DNA of 64,000 nt, taken from the NCBI GenBank assembly GCA_034666705.1, contig JAXDLH010000288.1, forward strand, positions 16,791 through 80,790, given 5' to 3'. A program made the translations under genes and the position numbers. The notes beneath the pieces were generated by a model, which was given only the letters and a program-made list of their open reading frames with translations, was not told the DNA's origin and did no database searches. This DNA is from JAXDLH01 sp034666705 (GTDB lineage Bacteria; Chloroflexota; UBA6077; SHYK01). Positions 60,244 to 64,000 of the stretch are shown here, piece by piece (within the stretch, counting starts at the first letter, position 1; the number at the start of each line of letters is the position of its first letter).

Positions 60244-62241
60244 CTACGCCTCAGCCGCCAGGGCCTCGGGCATGGCGACGCGGGCACGACGAGGCGCGAC
60301 GACCGGGTCGGGCCAGAGACTCACAGCAGCGCCAAACAGCAGCACGACGCCGCCAAACCAGATCAGCGAGACCATCGGGTTCAGCGTCGCCACCACACTG
60401 ACCGTGCCGTCGTCCCCCCAGCCGGAGAGTACGAGGTACACGTCCTCGAGTCGACGCGTCTCGATCGCGACGTGCGTCGCGGGCTGGTCGTTGAAATTCT
60501 CGTAGAAGACCTTCGCCGGCTCGGCGATCCAGGTTGGCCCGCCAGCTTCTGTAACTTCCAGGCGAGCGGTATCAACCCTCGCGCCCGGGATCCGCGTCTC
60601 GACGAGGCCCAGCGAGGTGAGCGTATACCGACCGACGCTGAACGAGCCGCCACGCGGCAGAGTGACTTCCCGCTGCACCTGGTAGAGCTGCGAGGACGCC
60701 ACCCCTACCGCGATGACCGCGACGCCAAGATGCACGAGATAGCCGCCATAGCGCGGCCGAGCCCGCGATACCAAGCGGCTCAGGGCGAGCCACGGCGGCT
60801 CGCCCGATGAGCGTAAGCGCGAGCGGACCCCACGCCAGTACTCCCACCCAACCGTGATCGCGGCGAAGAGCGCCCCAGCGAGGGCGAGGACCGCGGCGGG
60901 CTCCCGAAGGCCGAGGATCACGAGCACGAGCGTGCCGACGCCCGCGATCGCGAGCGGTACGACAAAAGAGCGGCGCAGCTGCTCCCGCGTGGCGCGGCGC
61001 CAGGGCAGCAGTGGACCGAGCCCCATCAGCAGGAGCAGCCCGATCAGCAGGGGCCCATTCACCTGCTGGTAGAACGGCGGCCCCACCGTGGCCTTCACGC
61101 CCCGCACCGCCTCAGAGAGCACCGGGAAGATCGTGCCCCAATAGGTGGCGAAGGCGATTCCGACGAGCAGCACGTTGTTGAGCAGGAAGCCCGACTCGCG
61201 GGACACGAGCCCATCGAACTGCTGATCATCCTTCAGCATGGGAAGCCGCGCGAGCAAAATCGTCACCGAGCCGACGACGACGATCGCCAGGAACGCGAAG
61301 AAGTACGGCCCGATAACCGACTGGGCGAACGAGTGCACCGACGAGATGACGCCGCTGCGGACGATGAAGGTGCCCTGGATGGCGAGGCAGAACGTGGCGA
61401 TGATCAGCGCCATGTTCCAGACCTTCAGCATGCCGCGCCGCTGCTGGACGATCACCGAGTGGACGTACGCCGTGAGCGCGAGCCACGGCATGATGGCGGA
61501 GTTCTCGACCGGGTCCCAGCCCCAGTACCCGCCCCAGCCGAGCACGTGGTACGCCCACCAGGCCCCGAGCAGGTTGCCGATGCCGAGAAACGCCCAGGCA
61601 AAGAGCGAGTAGCGCCGGGTCGCGCGAATCCAGTCGGCGTCGGTCCGTCCGGCGATCAGCGCGCCCATGGCGAACGCGAACGGAATCGCGACGCTGGAGT
61701 ACCCGAGGAGCAGCATTGGCGGGTGGAAGAGCATACCGCCGTCGTAGAGCAATGGATTGAGTCCCTGTCCATCCGGCGGCGGGACCGGCAGCCGGAGAAA
61801 CGGACTCTCCGCGAAGTTGAGAATCAGGAGAAAGAACGTCTCGATCCCCATCAGCACCGCGACCACGTAGCCGATGATCTGCCGCAAGCGATCGAAGCTC
61901 TGGTAAATCACGATGGCGCCAAAGATGCTGAGGGTCAGGGCCCAGTAGAGCAGCGAGCCCTGCTGGCCGCTGTAAAAGGCCGCGATGACGAACTGGATTG
62001 GCATCGAGCGGCTCGAATGGGCTGCCACGTAGGCGAGCGAGTAGTCGTGATTTACGAACGCAGCCACGAGCACCAGCGAGGCGAGCACGATCATCGCGGA
62101 GGTGGCGAGCGCCCCGTTGCGTGCAGTCATGAGTAGCCGCTCGTCGCGCATCCGTGCCCCGAGCACTCCTGCGACACAGGCACAAACCGCCGCGACGAGC
62201 GCCGCGAGCAGCGCCGCAGCGCCGATATCCGCTCCCGTCAT
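60244..62241 (-). CDS. ccmF: Cytochrome c heme lyase subunit CcmF
   Basis: CcmF attaches heme to apocytochrome c outside the membrane. The 665-residue protein has about 14 membrane segments. The heme-handling WWD domain GWGGYWGWDPVENSAIMPWL is complete, with conserved flanking histidines (PPMLLLGYS region and VHSFAQSV). A large external domain precedes the last helix. It is followed by ccmH after 7 nt. ccmA-E are not in the window. Confidence 0.95.
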   Translation of the reverse strand: MTGADIGAAALLAALVAAVCACVAGVLGARMRDERLLMTARNGALATSAMIVLASLVLVAAFVNHDYSLAYVAAHSSRSMPIQFVIAAFYSGQQGSLLYWALTLSIFGAIVIYQSFDRLRQIIGYVVAVLMGIETFFLLILNFAESPFLRLPVPPPDGQGLNPLLYDGGMLFHPPMLLLGYSSVAIPFAFAMGALIAGRTDADWIRATRRYSLFAWAFLGIGNLLGAWWAYHVLGWGGYWGWDPVENSAIMPWLALTAYVHSVIVQQRRGMLKVWNMALIIATFCLAIQGTFIVRSGVISSVHSFAQSVIGPYFFAFLAIVVVGSVTILLARLPMLKDDQQFDGLVSRESGFLLNNVLLVGIAFATYWGTIFPVLSEAVRGVKATVGPPFYQQVNGPLLIGLLLLMGLGPLLPWRRATREQLRRSFVVPLAIAGVGTLVLVILGLREPAAVLALAGALFAAITVGWEYWRGVRSRLRSSGEPPWLALSRLVSRARPRYGGYLVHLGVAVIAVGVASSQLYQVQREVTLPRGGSFSVGRYTLTSLGLVETRIPGARVDTARLEVTEAGGPTWIAEPAKVFYENFNDQPATHVAIETRRLEDVYLVLSGWGDDGTVSVVATLNPMVSLIWFGGVVLLFGAAVSLWPDPVVAPRRARVAMPEALAAEA

Positions 62242-62254
62242 TCCTCTGGCTCCC

Positions 62255-62692
62255 TCAACCGCGAATCACCGTCTCGTAGATGGTGCGGAGCGTAATCGCC
62301 AACGCATAGACGACTACGCCTAATGCGAGCACCTGCCGCTCAGGCGCAGCCAGCCAGTTTTGTGTCGCACCGGAGTGGTGGCTTCCGATACGCCGAGCGA
62401 TGGTGAACATCCAGATCCCCAGTGCCACCTTCACCACGAGCAGCGCGAAGTAGACTGGCGGCAGCGTCGCGCTGGCGAAGCGCTGGGCCGCCATGATGGC
62501 GCCGCTGATCACGAAGATGCCGATCCCGAGGCGCAACGCCTCCCGAAACGGCCGCCACACGATACGTTCCTGCGCACCTTCCAGGCGCACCAGCGGCGCC
62601 GCGAGTATGTATACCAGGGTTCCCCCTACCCAGGCCGACGCGGCGAGTGAGTGCGCCCACAGCAGCGGCGCGAGGATCGCGTCGGCCGTCAT
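62255..62692 (-). CDS. CopD-like four-helix membrane protein
   Basis: The 145-residue protein has four membrane helices and starts with LLWAHSLAASAWVGGTLVYI, a pattern shared with CopD/YgaP-like heme or copper membrane proteins. His14 and later histidines (RIGSHHSG) could bind metal. It overlaps ccmG by 4 nt and precedes ccmF by 13 nt, so a part in heme or copper delivery for cytochrome assembly is plausible but not proven. Confidence 0.6.
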   Translation of the reverse strand: MTADAILAPLLWAHSLAASAWVGGTLVYILAAPLVRLEGAQERIVWRPFREALRLGIGIFVISGAIMAAQRFASATLPPVYFALLVVKVALGIWMFTIARRIGSHHSGATQNWLAAPERQVLALGVVVYALAITLRTIYETVIRG

Positions 62693-63276
62693 GATGCCGT
62701 GGAGGCCTCGGCCCCTGGTCGAATCTCCTCGATAAAGGTCCGGAGGTTATCCTCCCCGAGCGGCCCCACCCAGCGGCGCGTCAAGGTGCCGTCGCTTCGA
62801 ACGAAGAACGTCTCGGGTACCCCCGCGACTCCCCAATTGATAGTGACCCGACCGCCGACGTCGGCGCCACCCGGGTACGGCACCTGGTAGCGAGCCATGA
62901 AGTCGCGGGCGTCACGCTCCGCATCCCACACGCCGATCCCAAGGAAGGTCACCGTTTGCGGATCGTACGTTCGCGCCACACGGACCAGCATGGGCTGCTC
63001 CTGCTGGCAGGGCACACACCAACTCGCCCAGAAGTTCACGACGACCGCTCGACCCCGGAGATCTGCGAGGTTGATCTGGGAGCCGTCGTAGCTGGTGAGG
63101 GTAAAGTCGGGTGCGGCGCGCGTTTTCAGGGTCCCGAGCCCTCCCGTCGAGTTGACGGCTGCCGTCTGCGTGTCGCCGGATTGGCGGGCAAGCGCCGTGC
63201 CGAGCACCACCAGGATGAATCCGATGAACAGCAGGAGCGGGGCGATGACGAGCGCGCGCGATAGAGATCGAGTCAG
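62689..63276 (-). CDS. ccmG: Membrane-anchored thiol-disulfide oxidoreductase (CcmG/ResA/TlpA)
   Basis: The thioredoxin-fold domain has the redox motif FWASWCVPCQQEQPML and the GVPETFFVRSDG cis-Pro region. It keeps apocytochrome cysteines reduced. The first in-frame GTG (63210) would start inside the anchor helix. A CTG at 63276, with GAGG about 10 nt upstream, restores a basic N-terminus and a full membrane segment (ALVIAPLLLFIGFILVVLG), as all CcmG proteins have. There is no ATG, GTG or TTG in between. Predicted length is 195 aa. Confidence 0.85.
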   Translation of the reverse strand: MTRSLSRALVIAPLLLFIGFILVVLGTALARQSGDTQTAAVNSTGGLGTLKTRAAPDFTLTSYDGSQINLADLRGRAVVVNFWASWCVPCQQEQPMLVRVARTYDPQTVTFLGIGVWDAERDARDFMARYQVPYPGGADVGGRVTINWGVAGVPETFFVRSDGTLTRRWVGPLGEDNLRTFIEEIRPGAEASTAS

Positions 63277-63365
63277 CGCAGTACGTCCTCGGGGCAGAAC
63301 GTGCGGCAGGATACCGCATATTGTAACGCTCGCCTGGCCTGGCAGGCTTGAGCCTCGGTCGTACG

Positions 63366-63548
63366 TTAAATTGGATCGGATGGAAAATCGTAGGGGTCGC
63401 GGCGCCGGGGCTCCTCCTCAGGTACGCGGGTGCGCGCGATGATCCACGTAGCGAAGGCGAGGAAGGCGAAGAGCATGCCCCACAACACCACGAAGAGGAG
63501 CGCGATCAAAACCAGCAAGATCCAGATCGAGAAGCCGGGGGTCTCCAC
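63366..63548 (-). CDS. Small membrane protein, first gene of the ccm operon
   Basis: A 60-residue protein with one long or two short membrane segments (IWILLVLIALLFVVLWGMLF, then AFLAFATWII) and a hydrophilic acidic/basic C-terminus (EEEPRRRDPYDF). GTG 63548 has GGGAG 6 nt upstream. Its size and position are reminiscent of the small CcmD-like proteins, but similarity cannot be shown from sequence alone. The gap to ccmG is 89 bp. Confidence 0.5.
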   Translation of the reverse strand: METPGFSIWILLVLIALLFVVLWGMLFAFLAFATWIIARTRVPEEEPRRRDPYDFPSDPI

Positions 63549-63707
63549 GAGTGCTCCCTGGACGACGAATGCGTCACCGGGATCGTACTCAAATTACGAG
63601 GCGGCGCACAGAAATGTATGAAACCAGTGGGATTGGTGCCGGATGCGACGCCGCTACAATCTGCAAGCCTGCTCGGTGGGGCTAGCGCCCGGCGACCTGA
63701 GCCTCGC

Positions 63708-63792
63708 TGGTGGGGAAGGCGGGACTCGAACCCGCACGCCTTGCGGCACGTGATCCTAAGTCACGCTCGTCTGCCAATTCCGACACTCCCCC
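63708..63792 (-). tRNA. tRNA-Leu (anticodon UAG)
   Basis: On the minus strand a class II tRNA is seen: acceptor GGGGGAG/CTTCCCC with one G-U pair, anticodon stem CGTGA/TCACG with loop CTTAGGA (anticodon UAG), a long variable arm, and a T arm with GGTTCGAGTCC. Unlike the other two tRNAs of the window, it encodes its CCA end (63708-63710). Confidence 0.97.
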
Positions 63793-63835
63793 GAGGTCGA
63801 TTGAACATACCACTCGCCCAGACGTTCGGGCAACG

Positions 63836-64000
63836 ATGCGGCGGCGCGTCGTGGTAGAGGCGGCGCGGTTTGAGATCGTCGCCGAAGATCCGCGCAGCCG
63901 CGCCCGCGCCGGCGTCTTGCATACGCCGCACGGCGACATCGAGACGCCGGCATTTCTGCCGTTGGCGCGCCAGGGCAGCGTGCCAGGCCTTGACCCGGAC
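63836..64000 (+). CDS. tgt: tRNA-guanine (queuine) transglycosylase, 5' part only
   Basis: The reading frame from ATG 63836 runs off the window end. The visible 55 residues include RFEIVAEDPRSRARAGVLHT and PHGDIETPAFLPLARQGSVP, the conserved N-terminus of bacterial Tgt, which exchanges guanine 34 for preQ1. The family motif normally reads PVGTQG at this point, and here it is PLARQG. The gene is truncated by the window, not broken. Confidence 0.85.
   Translation, partial: MRRRVVVEAARFEIVAEDPRSRARAGVLHTPHGDIETPAFLPLARQGSVPGLDPD

Overview
The window is a gene-dense, GC-rich stretch of a bacterial chromosome made almost entirely of housekeeping operons. Gene content and protein style suggest a Chloroflexota member, possibly Thermomicrobia-like. 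The hints are a shikimate kinase/3-dehydroquinate synthase fusion, secreted proteins with Thr/Pro-rich linkers, a CcmF-type cytochrome c operon and very short intergenic gaps. This placement is an inference from style, not a marker-gene result. No integrase, transposase, prophage or convincing CRISPR locus is visible.

Layout. 0.2-2.8 kb: rpsF-ssb-rpsR and a secreted parvulin-like protein. 3-5 kb: tRNA-Leu(UAA), a degenerate class II aldolase, RNase P RNA and a flavin-binding-type protein. 5-10 kb: guaB behind a leader terminator, an S41 peptidase, a cell-wall amidase and a universal stress protein. 10-14.7 kb: trmI, then the polyamine operon speD-speE-speB, then an MFS transporter. 14.7-16.5 kb: an SLC13-type permease with TrkA_C domains. 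16.6-23.2 kb (minus strand): a compact gas-vesicle cluster gvpF-G-L-(S+K fusion)-J-A followed without a real gap by two sensor histidine kinases. 23.4-27.8 kb: aroF-aroE-aroKB-aroQ, preceded by a leader peptide rich in Phe, Tyr and Trp and by a terminator. 27.7-30.4 kb: a NYN-LOTUS protein and a PH-like membrane protein. 30.4-38.2 kb: an exopolysaccharide operon (two GT4 enzymes, a polyprenyl-phosphate sugar transferase, two Wzz halves, a BY-kinase, rmlA, rmlB). 38.3-43 kb: purA, a glycogen-debranching-type enzyme and an atypical MurG. 43.2-49.2 kb: a BldC/MerR-like regulator with hemA-C-D-B-L. 49.2-54.8 kb: a class III cyclase, ddl, a small membrane protein and an FtsH-like protease. 54.9-57.2 kb: a membrane protein, an XTP pyrophosphatase, tRNA-Pro(UGG) and a repeat-rich non-coding stretch. 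57.2-63.5 kb (minus strand): the ccm cytochrome c maturation operon. 63.7-64 kb: tRNA-Leu(UAG) and the 5' end of tgt.

How the parts work together. Most operons are tightly coupled, with 1-14 nt start/stop overlaps. Three biosynthetic units (guaB, speD-E-B, aro) each have a leader with a hairpin followed by T-rich sequence ahead of the first gene. The aro case has all the parts of classical ribosome-mediated attenuation. Several genes appear to start with CTG (rpsF, trmI, speB, ccmG), judged from Shine-Dalgarno position, family N-termini and the absence of ATG/GTG/TTG in frame.

The most interesting observations are the aromatic leader-peptide attenuator, the GvpS-GvpK fusion in a gas-vesicle operon that lacks gvpN and carries two kinases, the CcmI-propeller fusion, and a BldC-like regulator preceded directly by tandem 10-bp repeats at the head of the heme operon.
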